The notes beneath the pieces were generated by a model. That model worked only from the letters and a program-made list of their open reading frames with translations, was not told the DNA's origin and ran no database searches. Both the position numbers and the translations under genes were made by a program. Of a stretch of DNA of 13,036 nt, positions 12,782-13,036 are shown one piece after another. This DNA is from Candidatus Aenigmatarchaeota archaeon (GTDB lineage Archaea > Aenigmatarchaeota > Aenigmatarchaeia > CG10238-14 > SCSR01), in contig JASEGN010000022.1 in the NCBI GenBank assembly GCA_030018055.1, positions 1-13,036 of the forward strand, read 5' to 3'. Each line of letters begins with the position of its first letter. Within the stretch, counting starts at the first letter, position 1.

Positions 12782-12979
12782 ATGAGATTAAAGATACTCT
12801 CTAAAAAAGAATGGGTGATAAGTCATAGCTTTATCTTTTTTGGATTGATATGCCTAAGCATAGCTATCTGGCTCCATTATCCCCAACCAATATCTAACTT
12901 ACTTATTTTCGGGCTTTGGTTTTTACTCGGAGGAATTTGTTGGGTAGTAGCTTTTATTGCAACAAAATTGAAAAGTTGA
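12782..12979 (+). CDS. Small two-helix membrane protein (putative integron cassette gene)
   Basis: The 65-residue protein has a basic N-terminus (MRLKILSKKEW) and two membrane segments, about residues 14-32 (HSFIFFGLICLSIAIWL) and 40-60 (LLIFGLWFLLGGICWVVAFIA). It ends in a basic TKLKS tail, so both ends should face the cytoplasm. I do not recognise a family. A good ribosome-binding site (GAGAGGG, 7-nt spacing) and a TATA-like TTTAAAAAC about 26-32 nt upstream suit expression by either kind of host. Its position between GTTAGGC and GTCTAAC, with only 17 bases after the stop, is how integron cassettes package a single gene. Small hydrophobic proteins are frequent in such cassettes. Confidence 0.6.
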   Translation: MRLKILSKKEWVISHSFIFFGLICLSIAIWLHYPQPISNLLIFGLWFLLGGICWVVAFIATKLKS

Positions 12980-12995
12980 TTTTGCATGCACTATC

Positions 12996-13036
12996 GTCTA
13001 ACAGCGGATAAAAGGCTTCGCCCCAAAATTGCTACG
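12996..13036 (+). other. Start of a putative attC recombination site (cut by window end)
   Basis: GTCTAAC (12996-13002) matches RYYYAAC, the left outer box of attC. AGCGG follows as a 5-bp spacer, and ATAAAAGG then stands where the inner left box is expected. GGCTTCGCC (13014-13022) adds a small hairpin. The matching right half (inner box and GTTRRRY) would lie beyond the window, so folding cannot be tested. The box pairs with the GTTAGGC core at 12710 in six of seven positions plus one G-T wobble. Confidence 0.45.

Noticed and set aside
1..13036. CRISPR arrays, rRNA genes, insertion sequences with terminal repeats
   Set aside because: No regularly spaced repeats, no rRNA-like conserved blocks and no transposase frames were seen.

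Overview
The window is A+T-rich (about one third G+C by eye) and reads as a chromosome fragment of an uncultivated archaeon. It carries ribosomal protein L21e, RNA polymerase subunit F (Rpb4), a DUF655 protein, Pus10 and the archaeal-type EF-1B exchange factor. Start codons are often preceded by GTGA-type Shine-Dalgarno sites or, about 26 nt upstream, by an ATTTAAAG-like TATA box. A DPANN or deep euryarchaeal lineage would fit, but the sequence alone does not fix the phylum.

Layout. (1) Positions 5622 to 1, minus strand: one long directon with a HIT-family nucleotide hydrolase/transferase, a radical SAM protein, a small four-helix membrane protein, an inositol-monophosphatase-family phosphatase split by a frameshift, a histone-deacetylase-fold enzyme whose C-terminus is cut off by a 14-bp tandem duplication, a DUF483-like protein, a second intact deacetylase-fold enzyme, and the first 40 codons of an unrecognised gene. 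(2) 5623-6022: a 400-bp gene-free stretch holding two divergent promoters. (3) 6023-9382: a two-CBS-domain protein (+), a winged-helix regulator (-), then divergently a free-standing LAGLIDADG endonuclease-like protein with DNA-binding domains at both ends, overlapping a radical SAM protein of the pyruvate-formate-lyase-activase type, then EF-1B. (4) 12651 to 9376, minus strand: a tyrosine recombinase split by a frameshift at a T6 run, then Pus10, L21e, RpoF and DUF655, a translation/transcription operon with tight or overlapping junctions. (5) 12652-13036: an attI-like interval, a small two-helix membrane protein gene on the plus strand, and the beginning of what looks like an integron attC site, cut by the window edge.

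The most interesting possibility is the right end. A recombinase gene is transcribed away from a GTTAGGC core site. The core is followed by a short plus-strand ORF, and 17 bases after its stop lies GTCTAAC with attC-like bases behind it. This is the layout of an integron with its first cassette, in an archaeal chromosome. The recombinase lacks the extra IntI-specific segment and is frameshifted, so the case is suggestive and not closed.

Second in interest is the deacetylase / DUF483 / deacetylase trio, where one paralogue is freshly broken by a perfect 14-bp duplication. Several reading-frame lesions (phosphatase, deacetylase 2, recombinase, perhaps the DUF483 5' end) occur in one window. They may mean gene decay, real slippage, or consensus errors in the assembly.
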